NCBI RefSeq assembly: GCF_016894445.1
Contig: NZ_CP056775.1
Coordinates: forward strand, 2,544,001 to 2,608,000
Reading direction: 5' to 3'
Source: Dyadobacter sandarakinus
Lineage (GTDB): Bacteria; Bacteroidota; Bacteroidia; Cytophagales; Spirosomataceae
DNA length: 64,000 nucleotides
The translations under genes were made by a program, and so were the position numbers. Positions 23,610 to 33,256 of this stretch are shown here, in pieces. Numbering within the stretch: position 1 is the first letter of the stretch; every line of letters starts with the position of its first letter. Under the pieces are notes generated by a model, which saw only the letters and a program-made list of their open reading frames with translations, did no database searches and was not told the DNA's origin.

Positions 23610-26492
23610 TTAAGGGATGATGGTACGCTTGCCGAACACGTAGGCTGCCGTGAGTGTGAAGTAGCTTCCTCTTCTGAACTTGCGGATATCCTGGTCAGCA
23701 TTGGCAGCGCGTGAAGTCACATCCTTACCTACCTTACCATCCCGGTTGAAGTCCTGCGAGAAGCGAACCGGCTGGTTCAGCAGATCTTGGATGCCGAGCC
23801 GTACTTCAAGGTTGTTCTTGAATTTCTTGCTGATGTTGAGGTCTACCACATTGCGTGGCATTTCGTAAACCGTAGGGTTCTCCAGGTTACCCACTGCAAA
23901 AATGCGCTGACCAAATACATTGTAAAGTACATTGAAAGACCAGTCGCTCTGTCCCGCATAGTACAGGCCAGCATTCACCAGGTACGGCGACTGATTTGCC
24001 ATCGGACGTTTGGTATCAGTAACTCCCGTGAGGTCGTAAGTCACATTGTTACCGCTCAGGTCGGGCCCCTGAACAAACTGCCCCAGGTTTACGCTGCTCG
24101 CAATGATGGAAGCATTACCTACTACGCTCAGGTTCTGAAGGAACGTGCTGCTTGCATTCGGGAAGCCTTTCCTGACTTCAAGTTCCAGACCGTAGTTCGT
24201 GGAATTGTTTGCATTGATAAAGGTGTAAGCCAGTCCGTTACCCGTCGGCAGCAGGAAGGTCTCGATCGGATTTTTGAAATACTTATAAAATCCGGTTACA
24301 GAAATCAGCTCATTTGGAGACGGGTAATACTCCCATTTTGCATCCAGGTTCTGAATTTTAGCTGTTTTGAGTGCAGTGTTCCCGCGGATATCTGCCTGTA
24401 AATTAAAGTCAAAGTAGGTAAATGGCGCCAGCTCGCGGAACTCAGCCCGGTTCAATGTCGACGAGAAGGCAAGCCTCAGGTTCTGTTTTTCCGACACCTT
24501 GTAGGTAAAGTTCAGCGAAGGCAGCGGGATAAAGAGTTTGTTGTTAACCAGTTCTTTTTTCTCGTTAACTACATAAGAGTGCAGCTGCTGGTTGTTGAAT
24601 TCGCCGCGGAAACCGACGGTCATAATTGCTTTCGAACCAAAATTCACATCACCGCTCAGGTAAGCCGCATAGTAATTGTTGATCCCCTGGTATGAATCAA
24701 GATCTTTGGTACCATCCTTAATGGTCAGCCCGCCGGTTCTTCCTGTCAGGTTTTGTGGTGAAAAAATAGTCCCCAGGTCGCCGCGCAGGATCGCCGAAGC
24801 ATTTCCTACACTGTTGTACCCGTAAAAACGTGCCGAGTAGTCGCGGTCCTTGCGCTCACCATATACCCCGAAGCGGATCCGGTTAGGCTCCCTGTCGGCA
24901 GGGTTACCCAGTGCATGCTCACCATTTACTGCAAGCGTCAGTACGCGCTCGTTCAATTTTGAGAAAAAGCGGCCCAGGTCGATCGGGTTGGGATCATTTG
25001 GTGCTACTGCCTGGAACGCAGCCGGGGCCTCCGAACCTGTCGGTGTGAGACGCTGGAAGCGGATACGTTTCCAATCCGGTTCCCAGCGGCCTGTGTATCC
25101 GAAGCCTGTGATCCAGTTCAGTTTGGTAAGATCCGAAAGCTTGTGCTCACCGGAAACCTGGGTAGTTACGATACTCCGGTTTTCAAACCGCTCCGAATAG
25201 TTTCTTACATCATAGCCGTCCACCACGCGCTGGCCGTCGCGTACGACGGTTTCAGTGTTGCCGAGCTGGTTGAACAAAGTCTTCCATTCCAGGTTAAAAA
25301 CCGGTGAAAAGCGGAAAGTCCAGTTGTGCAGCACACCAATGCGCGACTGGCGTGCATAGTTCGCATCCGTGTATCTTTCGAACACATCATTGGCCACATC
25401 ACCATTTTGGTACAATTTCAGGGCGATTTCGGAGTACTGGTTGGTAAGCGAGTAGTTGATGTTGGTCAGGTTGCTCACGTCCACATTGCCGATTTCAAAG
25501 CGACGGCCCAGGTTTACTGCCAGGCGCAGGTCGGGCGATGCGGTGGTTTGCCTGGTTGCCCAGGAATTGGGAAGAAGACGTCCGAAATCCGCACGCTCTA
25601 CGTTGCTGAGTGTATTGAAATCCGCCGATCTCTTCGGGAATGCACTTGACAAAGTCTGGTCTGCACCCCACAAGCCTAGGAAATTAAGCCCGCTTCTTTC
25701 ATGCGTAGTCACATTCTGGAAAGTGGTATTGGCACGGTAGCCTCCTGTGAGCGCTACTTCCGTAAAGTTCTGGTCGGGGCGTCTTTTTGTATAAATCTTG
25801 ATAATACCGCCTGCAAAATCACCCGGTGACTCTGCTGAGCCCGATTTGTACACGATCATCCGGTCGATAATATTGCTGGGGACGAGGTCAAATGAAAATG
25901 AGCGGGTGTCTACCTCAGACGATGGCGTAATTACATCATTGATCAGAACCGAATTATAGCGTGAACCCAGTCCACGGATCATCACGAAACGGTTTTCCAC
26001 AATGCTCACGCCGGGTACCCGACGGATAGCCGCCGCAGCGTCACGATCCTGCGATTTCTGGATCTGCTGGGCCGAGATACCTACCGCAATCGGCTTCATC
26101 TGCTTGATTTCGCTGATGACCGCCACCTCGGTGTTGGTTGCTTTGGCACCCCGCACCACTACTTCCTGCAATGCGGTACCTTCTTCATCAAGCTCGGTTT
26201 CAATGACCGTCGTATTGCCCGATTCCACGCGTACTTCGGGAATCTCTTTGGTTTTGTAGGAAACAAATGAAATAATAACCTTGTGCGTACCGGCAGGAAC
26301 ATTGTTGAGGACAAAACTGCCGTCCACTTCGGCTGCTGCGCCGATTTCAGTACCTTCCACCAGTACCGTCGCGCCTATGAGCGGATCTTTGGTCTTTGCA
26401 TCTTTAATTGTACCGCGAACGGTGCCGGGACCGGCGATGGCCATACCCAGGGAGGTAAAAGCCAGGAGGAGAATGGATAAAGTGATCTTCAT
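23610..26492 (-). CDS. TonB-dependent receptor with CarboxypepD_reg-like N-terminal domain
   Basis: 960 residues from ATG 26492 (the 26504 codon is TTG). After the signal peptide comes a carboxypeptidase-regulatory-like domain (about 25-100, GTVRGTIKDAKTKDPLIGATVL). The plug follows (about 115-230) with AAAAIRRVPGVSIVENRFVMIRG-type features and SRYNSVLINDV. A long 22-stranded barrel ends RRGSYFTLTAAYVFGKR. It lacks the SusC signature VVVGYG, so it belongs to the non-SusC TonB receptors. It should import a large or scarce ligand with TonB energy. The partner lipoprotein at 21861 follows in the same operon. A near-perfect -7 box and an 18-bp palindrome lie just upstream. Confidence 0.93.
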   Translation of the reverse strand: MKITLSILLLAFTSLGMAIAGPGTVRGTIKDAKTKDPLIGATVLVEGTEIGAAAEVDGSFVLNNVPAGTHKVIISFVSYKTKEIPEVRVESGNTTVIETELDEEGTALQEVVVRGAKATNTEVAVISEIKQMKPIAVGISAQQIQKSQDRDAAAAIRRVPGVSIVENRFVMIRGLGSRYNSVLINDVITPSSEVDTRSFSFDLVPSNIIDRMIVYKSGSAESPGDFAGGIIKIYTKRRPDQNFTEVALTGGYRANTTFQNVTTHERSGLNFLGLWGADQTLSSAFPKRSADFNTLSNVERADFGRLLPNSWATRQTTASPDLRLAVNLGRRFEIGNVDVSNLTNINYSLTNQYSEIALKLYQNGDVANDVFERYTDANYARQSRIGVLHNWTFRFSPVFNLEWKTLFNQLGNTETVVRDGQRVVDGYDVRNYSERFENRSIVTTQVSGEHKLSDLTKLNWITGFGYTGRWEPDWKRIRFQRLTPTGSEAPAAFQAVAPNDPNPIDLGRFFSKLNERVLTLAVNGEHALGNPADREPNRIRFGVYGERKDRDYSARFYGYNSVGNASAILRGDLGTIFSPQNLTGRTGGLTIKDGTKDLDSYQGINNYYAAYLSGDVNFGSKAIMTVGFRGEFNNQQLHSYVVNEKKELVNNKLFIPLPSLNFTYKVSEKQNLRLAFSSTLNRAEFRELAPFTYFDFNLQADIRGNTALKTAKIQNLDAKWEYYPSPNELISVTGFYKYFKNPIETFLLPTGNGLAYTFINANNSTNYGLELEVRKGFPNASSTFLQNLSVVGNASIIASSVNLGQFVQGPDLSGNNVTYDLTGVTDTKRPMANQSPYLVNAGLYYAGQSDWSFNVLYNVFGQRIFAVGNLENPTVYEMPRNVVDLNISKKFKNNLEVRLGIQDLLNQPVRFSQDFNRDGKVGKDVTSRAANADQDIRKFRRGSYFTLTAAYVFGKRTIIP

Positions 26493-26497
26493 ATAAG

Positions 26498-26522
26498 GTG
26501 TCAAAATTTCGACACAAAACTA
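26498..26522 (-). promoter_or_regulatory. Promoter -7 box and palindrome upstream of the TonB receptor
   Basis: Read leftward, TAGTTTTG (complement of 26515-26522) is a perfect TAnnTTTG box, though no TTTG is seen 19 bp upstream. It is followed by GTGTC-N8-GACAC (26498-26515), whose centre also pairs (AAATTT). The palindrome covers the predicted transcription start, 6 bp before the ATG, so it may be an operator or a leader hairpin. Confidence 0.4.
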
Positions 26523-26583
26523 TGACGGTCACATTACTCCCATATTTCTCCAATGTTAAGGTATTGTTAAGCACTCCGAAAGC

Positions 26584-27675
26584 TCACTGAATAATGAGCC
26601 CGCGCTTGCCGCGATCGTGCCTGCGCTCGTCCCAGGACTTGAACAGCCAGCGGATATAGCGGTTGGCCGGGATCTCCACGAAGGTTGTAATCAGCTGCGC
26701 CAGCACAATGCAGATTACCACGGCAATGCTCAAAGCAAGATTTGCGTCCATATCAAACCGCTGGTAGAGGGTTGAAATAAGCTGCTGCCCAATGTACTGG
26801 TGGATCAGGTACAGACAATAGGATATCCGGCCCAGAAAGAGCAGTATGGGATTATTGATAAATGACAATTTGTTAAAAACAAAAAGGAAGAAGATCGTAA
26901 AATAGCCGCCGAGAATCAGGTAATGCTCCCGGGCAGATATGTGGTACATGGAGCGGCCGCCTTTATCGTGGAGGTAACAAGCCGAAAGCAGGGCCACCAG
27001 GATCAGCGCAAATGTTTTGGGTGATCGGGAATTCCGGATCGTGAGCAGACAAAAAAGGATGCCCGCATAAAAAAGCGGAAAGTGGTTGAGCAGCTCTACT
27101 TTACGGACAGCCACTTCATAAAACACCGGGTACAGAAAGTGAAGTGCGTGAAACAGCAGGATTGCGCCTAACGTAAACGCGCCCACATGCTCGACATCGT
27201 TCTTCCGGTCGAAAAGGAAAATGAGAAAAAGCCAGAGGTAAAACACCAGCTCAACCAGCAGCGTCCAATAGGAACCGTCCAGGTTTTCAATCCCGAAATA
27301 CACCGGAAACATGGTCGTATTGGCAAGTACCTGCACGGGATCGAAGTTGCGCGGATTGTAAATGAGGACAAAAGCCGAAGTAATCAGCAGGCAGTACCAG
27401 AATGCCGGGTACAATCTGGCAAAACGGAAAACGAGAAATTCCTGCCACGACCTGATCCTGTTTGTCATCAGATAAATGACAAATCCGCTGATCATAAAGA
27501 ATATATCAACCGCAGTGACCCCATATCTGAAGTCCCACCCAAGCAGCTTTGCATTGTCGTTCATGGTGAAATGGAATATCACCACGGCTATGGCAGCCAT
27601 GCCTCTCAGTGCGTCCAGTTCCCTGAAACGCATCAGATGAGTTGCTTTTTCGCCTGGTTTTTCTTCCTGAGCCAT
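26584..27675 (-). CDS. Membrane-bound acyltransferase (OafA/YrhL-like, acyltransferase 3)
   Basis: 363 residues from ATG 27675; another ATG at 27684 is possible, and the 27741 frame start adds an unlikely Cys-rich extension. The acyltransferase-3 N-terminus is clear: RFRELDALRGMAAIAVVIFHF with the catalytic His in the first span, then VDIFFMISGFVIYLM and FLVFRFARLYPAFWYCLL. About ten membrane spans follow. Such proteins transfer acetyl or other acyl groups to surface sugars across the inner membrane. Nothing nearby names the acceptor. It is in the same direction as, and upstream of, the TonB receptor; the 91-bp gap holds the receptor promoter, so it is probably separate. Confidence 0.92.
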   Translation of the reverse strand: MAQEEKPGEKATHLMRFRELDALRGMAAIAVVIFHFTMNDNAKLLGWDFRYGVTAVDIFFMISGFVIYLMTNRIRSWQEFLVFRFARLYPAFWYCLLITSAFVLIYNPRNFDPVQVLANTTMFPVYFGIENLDGSYWTLLVELVFYLWLFLIFLFDRKNDVEHVGAFTLGAILLFHALHFLYPVFYEVAVRKVELLNHFPLFYAGILFCLLTIRNSRSPKTFALILVALLSACYLHDKGGRSMYHISAREHYLILGGYFTIFFLFVFNKLSFINNPILLFLGRISYCLYLIHQYIGQQLISTLYQRFDMDANLALSIAVVICIVLAQLITTFVEIPANRYIRWLFKSWDERRHDRGKRGLIIQ

Positions 27676-28035
27676 AAACGACATCCTATGATCAAACACA
27701 ATTACTTCTAGACCGCAACAGCACCTGACAGTGCGCCACATTTTTCACAAATCCCACAACCCTGTCACAATCAATTGAATATCAAAAAGTATGCGCATAG
27801 GAATTGATTTTTGAAATATAGGAAAAGATTGTTCATTGTAAAAGATGCGACTTCCAACAGTAACTAATTTTAGTAATACATGTAAAATAAAATGTGCAAG
27901 CTGCTGCTTTGAATGATCAAACGGTAGTATTGCCACATGCAGCCCGTACATCCTATTTTACCTAAAACAAAAAAAGCCCGGTAAGCCCGTCCATGAGGAC
28001 GGGCTTACCGGGCTGGCTGCTCCCGGAAGTCAGGT
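27676..28035. other. 360-bp intergenic region, AT-rich
   Basis: It lies upstream of the acyltransferase and downstream of the SusD gene, both leftward. It holds the strong SusD terminator (27969-28014). The remaining 290 bp are AT-rich and show no convincing coding frame or repeat; the acyltransferase promoter should be here. Confidence 0.5.
27969..28014 (-). terminator. Very strong terminator after SusC-SusD operon
   Basis: A perfect 18-bp stem, AGCCCGGTAAGCCCGTCC and its complement (27975-27992 with 27997-28014), around a 4-nt loop. On the minus strand a T7 run follows. It lies 21 bp after the SusD stop. Confidence 0.95.
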
Positions 28036-29793
28036 TTACTCAATCACCGTCAAAGGTGGGACATTCCGGTCAGCCCCGTCGTAGCCGGCATTCTGGTTGA
28101 TGACGCCCTGCGTGTTGGCTGTAATCACATTGGACGGAATGGGCCACAGCACGTGAAAAGGCGCCATATTCGCTGTGTTTCCGAGCAGTTGTATTTTCTT
28201 CTCGTACGTATTGTTATAGCGGCTGACCCGGTCAAAGAAGAAGTTCTTTTCACTGAAATTCGTGAGGCTGTAACCGCCGGTGCCCAGTTTTGCCAGTATA
28301 TAGGACACGCGGACAAGCTCCGAATGCCGGGGTTCCTCCGCAAATAGCTCGCGGCCGCGCTCATTCATGATAAAGTCGATGGTGACTTCTGCTGGCGCAA
28401 TCGGCAATGCATTGGCCCGTTGCCTCACTTTGTTAATGTCTGCGGCGGCCAGTGCAGTCTGGTTTTTCCAGAAATAAGCTTCCGCCCTCAGCAGGTAGGT
28501 ATCTGCCAGTCTGAAAATGTACCAGTCACCATTCCCGCCCATGGGTACTGCTCCGGGATCATCCTGCGGATTGTACATAATGTAATGCGGCATGGCATAT
28601 ACATGCTTGAAGGTGTCCACTTTGGCAGCCAGGAAGTTGATGTTCAAAGGTTTGCCAAAATCTGCCGACGCCGGATTGTTGTATTTCAGCTCGTGGATAT
28701 CCACCCAGTTGATATCGGCCCGGCGCAGGTCCTGCGTGTTCCTCCACGTTTGCCCTTTGTATGCCCAGATGTCGTACTGGTAGTAGCCTGTCAGCCGCAC
28801 ATTGGCATTGCCGCGTCCCAGGGAATCGTACATAGGTCCGCTTGCCACCATACCCGGCTTGCCCTGACTGTCGAGCACCTGCGGCTGAAACCATTGCGCA
28901 TTGTACATCCGCATCGTATACAAGCCTGCCGAACGTGCCCCGGGAGGCGCTTCGTACCGGTCAATGGAGGCCAGGATGGTTTCGGTATTCTGGCTGCTGC
29001 TGAAATTTTTGGAGCGGTGCAAATCCCAGATCACATTCCGGTACGCTTTGGCCGCATCAATGCCAAACCGCTGGGTTACGAGCGCATAAGGCCCGTTGAT
29101 CACCTCGGTAGCAGATGCAATCGCTTTATCAAATTCGAGGTTTGCCAGGTAAACCTTCGTAAGCAAATGCCCGACCGCACCTTTTGAAATTACACCCGGA
29201 CCAGCTGTTACGGGCAGCCACTGCGCAGCATATTCCAGGTCTGCCTGGATCTTGCTCAGGATCGTCCAGCGGCTGTGCGAGCGGAAATCAAGTTTGGCAC
29301 CTTCAATTTCCTCATTGATAAAAGGTACATCCCCGTACGAATTCACCAGCCGGTAGTACCAGTACGCCCGGTGCCACAAAGCCTCTGCCAGGATCGCATT
29401 GCGTTCCGCTTCTGATGCCCACTGAATATCGTCGATCCTGGAAATCAATACATTCGCATTTTTCACAGACCCGTATATCTGCGTGAACATGGTCAGAAAA
29501 CGATAGTACTGGTCGGTATTGGGTGTGAGATTATAGAAGTCCAGCTGCGACCAGGGTGAAGCCAGGTCGGAGGCAGCAAACTCCATCACGAGGTTCGGCA
29601 TGGTACCGGTATTTTCATTTTTCAGATCCTTGCGCATGGTGATCAGCAAAGACTCATACCCGGCTTTATCGGTAAATACATTCTCTGGACTGAAAAAGCT
29701 GAGCGGCTGCGGTTTGAGCCAGTCCTTATCGCACGACACGGAGGCCAGCAGCAGGAGCAGCAGAACAGGTATGGTAAGAAGCGGACGTTTCAT
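28036..29793 (-). CDS. SusD/RagB family nutrient-binding lipoprotein
   Basis: 585 residues from ATG 29793, giving the lipoprotein signal MKRPLLTIPVLLLLLLASVSC with lipid-modified Cys21, followed by DKDWLKPQPLSFFSPENVF, the usual SusD start. The middle TPR-like region includes ILAEALWHRAYWYYRLVNSYGDVPFI. The C-terminal RagB signature is FRLADTYLLRAEAYFWKNQ then MNERGRELFAEEPRHSELVRVSYI. It lies 22 bp after the SusC gene, so the two form a receptor pair in one transcript ended by the strong hairpin. No glycosidase is in the operon. The divergent LacI-family regulator suggests a sugar ligand. Confidence 0.95.
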   Translation of the reverse strand: MKRPLLTIPVLLLLLLASVSCDKDWLKPQPLSFFSPENVFTDKAGYESLLITMRKDLKNENTGTMPNLVMEFAASDLASPWSQLDFYNLTPNTDQYYRFLTMFTQIYGSVKNANVLISRIDDIQWASEAERNAILAEALWHRAYWYYRLVNSYGDVPFINEEIEGAKLDFRSHSRWTILSKIQADLEYAAQWLPVTAGPGVISKGAVGHLLTKVYLANLEFDKAIASATEVINGPYALVTQRFGIDAAKAYRNVIWDLHRSKNFSSSQNTETILASIDRYEAPPGARSAGLYTMRMYNAQWFQPQVLDSQGKPGMVASGPMYDSLGRGNANVRLTGYYQYDIWAYKGQTWRNTQDLRRADINWVDIHELKYNNPASADFGKPLNINFLAAKVDTFKHVYAMPHYIMYNPQDDPGAVPMGGNGDWYIFRLADTYLLRAEAYFWKNQTALAAADINKVRQRANALPIAPAEVTIDFIMNERGRELFAEEPRHSELVRVSYILAKLGTGGYSLTNFSEKNFFFDRVSRYNNTYEKKIQLLGNTANMAPFHVLWPIPSNVITANTQGVINQNAGYDGADRNVPPLTVIE

Positions 29794-29815
29794 GACGGTT
29801 TCTTTGATATGCATG

Positions 29816-32800
29816 TTAAAGGGAAAGGTTGAGGCCGATGGTGAAGTTTTTGGGCATAGGCACATTCAGGCCGTCTTCGTCCCATGATTCGGGATCCCAC
29901 CCGGGCCATTTTGTAAAAGTGAGCAGGTTTCTGGCCGACGCAAAGATCCGCAGGTTGTCCAGCCTGAGCTTGGAAGCCAAAGCCGCAGGCAGCGAGTAGC
30001 CCACATTCACGTCCTGCAACCGCACAAACGAAAGCGGCTTGTAAAATTGAATCCCTCCGCCAAAAACATTGGTATTGTTATTCAGGCGAGGATAATCATT
30101 GATCCCGTTTTCGGGTGTCCAGTAGGCGAAATCGTTGGTATTCCTCCGGTCGTAAGTATCCGATCCGCCGGTACGGAGCCCCTCGGCAAACGGAGCTTTG
30201 TGACCCAGCTCACTCCGCAGGAACACGGTTGCCGTCAGGTTTTTAAAAAATGTAAATTCATTCCGGAAACCGATGCGAAAGCGCGGCTGCCGGTACCCGA
30301 TAAACTGCTTGTCCTGGATAGCCTCATACTTGCCGTTCCCGTCCACATCGGTGGCCTTGAAATCACCGGGAGACAGCTTGTAAACCGCCGCTGCATCTTT
30401 TTCGCTTGTTTGCCAGATCCCCGTGATGTTATAATTCCAGATCCTGTCCAGCGCCTGGCCGGGAAACCACTGGTTGGTATAATCCGGGAGCTCCGTACGG
30501 ACAGTTTTACCATCAACTACCTGGTCGCTGTAATCACCGAAAAGCCTTTTTATTTTGTTACGGTTAAATGAAAATACAACTCCTGACCGCCAGGTGAAGT
30601 TTGGCCTGTCGGTATTTACCGTATTCACCGTCATCTCAAATCCCTTGTTGCCCAACTCACCCAGGTTGGTTGTAATGTTCTTGAAACCCGTAATTTCCGG
30701 CAGGAGTCGGCGCATGAGCAGGTTGGAGGTGGTCATGTCGTAGTACTCCACGCTTACATCAAGCCGGTTTTTCAGGAAGCTCATGTCTGCGCCTACATTG
30801 ATGGATTCCGTGCGTTCCCAGATCAGGTTGGGATTGGCGAGGGTGGTCGGGAATACCCCCACCTGCACCCCGGTCCCATTGTAGTACTGGGTGGATGTGA
30901 GCTGTGCCAGAGCCGAATACGCCCCGATGTCCCTGTTTCCATTGACCCCATACGAGAGGCGCAGCTTCATCTGGCTCACGAAATCGAGGTTAAAAAACTT
31001 TTCCTCCGAAATTTTCCAGGCCAGTGCCGCAGCCGGAAAGAATGCCCTCGGCTGCTTCGTACCGAAAGCCGAGAAGCCGTCGCGCCGGATGGAGGCCGTC
31101 AGCAGGTATTTGTCAAACAAGGTATAATTCAGCCTTGCCATCGCTGCATCACCCGTCAGCTGGGTGTCGTCGGTGGTAACCGAGGGACTTGTTCCATACT
31201 GAAGCCCATGCGAGCCCAGGTTCTGATTGGGTACAAAGCCCTGGTTGGTCATAGTCGATGACCAGCCGCGGTTGCGCTCGGCGCTGTAAAGCAGCGTAAC
31301 GTCAAAATGATGTACGCCAAATTCCCGGTTCCAGTGCAGCAGGTTGTCCAGTATAAATTCAAAAGTCGAGGTATCCTCCCGCAGACCGTATCCGTTGGTA
31401 CGGGTAGCCCCGCCTTCCAGCGTAGCCGACGACCAGAAATTATAATCTTTGATCACTTCATAGCGCGGCTGGTACGACAGCTTGTAGTCGAACCCGAAAG
31501 GAAGTTTGAGCTTGCCGTAAATGGAGGTAAAAAGACTGTTGATCTTGCGGAAGCGGTCCTGACCATAATAGTTGATCAGCGGGTTTACCGAGGTAAAAGA
31601 ATTGGGGTACCACATAATCTTGCCCGCGTCGTCGAACATGGAGCCATAAGGGCTCATCTGGTACATGGCCCCCAGGTTGGCCGGCACCGTGCTTTCGTCC
31701 CGGTCGGCAAACTGGGTATTGGCGCCCACGTTCAGCCAGTCGGTTACTTTGAAATCCACATTGAGGCGCGAGCGGATCGTCCCGAACTTGTCACCCCGGA
31801 TCACACCTTCATTGTTCTGGTAACCGAGCGACCAGTAGTAGGTGATGTTTTTGGCTCCTCCCCCAATGCTCACGTCATAGTTTTGCCGCAGGCCTGTTTG
31901 CATTACTTCCTTATACCAGTCTACCGTTTTGCCGGCCAGGTAGTTTTGTGTTTCAATGGGAAAAAACCGCAGCCGGCTCAGCCACTCCTGGGTATTGTCC
32001 GCCTGCGGATTGTTACTGGCCTGCCGCCACTGGTCGATGCTCACGCCCGAAGGCAGCTGGGAAGGATTATCGTAGTAGAAACCGGGCCGGTCGGGATTGG
32101 TGGCACGGAGCACATCCCGCCTGAAAACCAGGTAGCCATCCTTATCAAATGCCTTGAATTCATCGGTTGTGGTGGCTACCCCCACATTAGCCGACACACT
32201 GATCACCGGCTTGCCGGTAGTGCCTTTTTTAGTGGTAATCAAAATCACCCCACCCGCTGCCCGCGCGCCGAACACGGCCGCAGAGCTTGCGTCTTTCAGG
32301 ATGTCCATGGTTTCAATATCGCCCGGGTTGATATCAGCAATGCTCCCGTTGAAAATCACCCCGTCCACAACCACCATCGGGTTGGTAGAGGCATTCAGCG
32401 ATTTGGGACCACGCACCTGCAGGCTGCTTCCGCCCGCGGCACTGGGATTCTGGTTGGCGTTGAAACCCGCAACAGTGCCGGTGAGCATGTCCGACAGCTG
32501 GGTCATGGGCTGGTTTTTGAAAGTTTTGGCATCCAGCCGGATCACTGCACCCGTGAGATCGCTCTTTTTCATGGTACCATACCCTACGACCACCAGCTCG
32601 TTGAGGGCATTTTCACTGGGCTGCAATGCAATGTCAATGGTCGTTTTGTTCCCTACCAGCATTTCTTTCAGGCCGTATCCTACAAAGCTGAACGATAAGG
32701 TATCGGTAGACGCAGCCTCAATGCTGTACTGGCCGCCTGCATTGGTAGTGGTACCCCGCTGGGTACCCTTGACGATAACCGTGACGCCGGGCAGGCCGGT

Positions 32801-32926
32801 CTGGGCCAGACTGTCGAGGACGGTGCCGTGCACCTCGCTGAGGCGCTGTGCGCGAGCCGGAAGATACAGGGCGAAAAGCAGTAAGCAGGCCGAAACCGCC
32901 CGGATAAAAGGTAGCTGAAGAATCAT
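29816..32926 (-). CDS. SusC/RagA family TonB-linked outer-membrane protein
   Basis: 1036 residues. Signal peptide to about residue 27; CarboxypepD_reg-like domain about 30-105 (VHGTVLDSLAQTGLPGVTVI); SusC signature LVVVGYGTMKKSDLTGAV at 111-128; plug with PMVVVDGVIF and MDILKDASSAAVFGARAAGG; then the 22-stranded barrel ending NLSL. No STN domain is present, so it is not a signal transducer to an anti-sigma factor. This fits regulation by the divergent LacI-family gene. It forms a capped uptake complex with the SusD at 28036 and imports an oligosaccharide-like ligand using TonB. Confidence 0.95.
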   Translation of the reverse strand: MILQLPFIRAVSACLLLFALYLPARAQRLSEVHGTVLDSLAQTGLPGVTVIVKGTQRGTTTNAGGQYSIEAASTDTLSFSFVGYGLKEMLVGNKTTIDIALQPSENALNELVVVGYGTMKKSDLTGAVIRLDAKTFKNQPMTQLSDMLTGTVAGFNANQNPSAAGGSSLQVRGPKSLNASTNPMVVVDGVIFNGSIADINPGDIETMDILKDASSAAVFGARAAGGVILITTKKGTTGKPVISVSANVGVATTTDEFKAFDKDGYLVFRRDVLRATNPDRPGFYYDNPSQLPSGVSIDQWRQASNNPQADNTQEWLSRLRFFPIETQNYLAGKTVDWYKEVMQTGLRQNYDVSIGGGAKNITYYWSLGYQNNEGVIRGDKFGTIRSRLNVDFKVTDWLNVGANTQFADRDESTVPANLGAMYQMSPYGSMFDDAGKIMWYPNSFTSVNPLINYYGQDRFRKINSLFTSIYGKLKLPFGFDYKLSYQPRYEVIKDYNFWSSATLEGGATRTNGYGLREDTSTFEFILDNLLHWNREFGVHHFDVTLLYSAERNRGWSSTMTNQGFVPNQNLGSHGLQYGTSPSVTTDDTQLTGDAAMARLNYTLFDKYLLTASIRRDGFSAFGTKQPRAFFPAAALAWKISEEKFFNLDFVSQMKLRLSYGVNGNRDIGAYSALAQLTSTQYYNGTGVQVGVFPTTLANPNLIWERTESINVGADMSFLKNRLDVSVEYYDMTTSNLLMRRLLPEITGFKNITTNLGELGNKGFEMTVNTVNTDRPNFTWRSGVVFSFNRNKIKRLFGDYSDQVVDGKTVRTELPDYTNQWFPGQALDRIWNYNITGIWQTSEKDAAAVYKLSPGDFKATDVDGNGKYEAIQDKQFIGYRQPRFRIGFRNEFTFFKNLTATVFLRSELGHKAPFAEGLRTGGSDTYDRRNTNDFAYWTPENGINDYPRLNNNTNVFGGGIQFYKPLSFVRLQDVNVGYSLPAALASKLRLDNLRIFASARNLLTFTKWPGWDPESWDEDGLNVPMPKNFTIGLNLSL

Positions 32927-33256
32927 ATAAGGATGTTTAGGTGATGCTTAAATTGGTACTGCTGCGATGCAGCTAACAAACCGGTGAATTCCGTTAGTGA
33001 TGTAAAAACTGGAATACAATACCGGCAAAAAGAACCTTAACCATATTAAATTAGGCCTTTCAGCAATTTAACGAGCTTTCGTGTACGTACCCAACGTTTA
33101 CGAAAAGAATAGTAGCGAGAACGTTTACGATAACGTTTTCAAACTAGTTTTGATGAAATTCCGGAAAGAAAAGGCGGAAAACAGCGCAGAACCCGGTAAA
33201 TCGTCCCGGCAGCAGCTTATCTTGTAAAAAGGCTTCATTTAAAACCCACCAGACCC
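32927..33256. other. 330-bp divergent control region between SusC and LacI genes
   Basis: It holds the LacI-like operator repeats (33093-33140). No coding frame is credible. Promoters for both directions should lie here, but no box pair matches the Bacteroidota consensus well. Confidence 0.6.
33093..33140. promoter_or_regulatory. Candidate LacI-family operators (AACGTTTACG repeats)
   Basis: AACGTTTACG occurs at 33093-33102 and 33120-33129, 27 bp apart, and AACGTTTTC follows at 33132-33140. The right-hand group reads AACGTT-TACGAT-AACGTT, an inverted repeat. CpG-centred AACGTT palindromes are typical LacI/GalR sites. They lie between the divergent SusC and LacI-type genes. Confidence 0.6.

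Noticed and set aside
27745..27951. 68-codon minus-strand frame in the AT-rich gap
   Set aside because: No start context, no family pattern, and the composition is that of AT-rich non-coding DNA.
31307..32698. 463-codon open frame on the plus strand
   Set aside because: It is antisense to the SusC gene at 29816-32926, shows no domain, and its composition mirrors the opposite codons. Long antisense frames are common opposite these genes.
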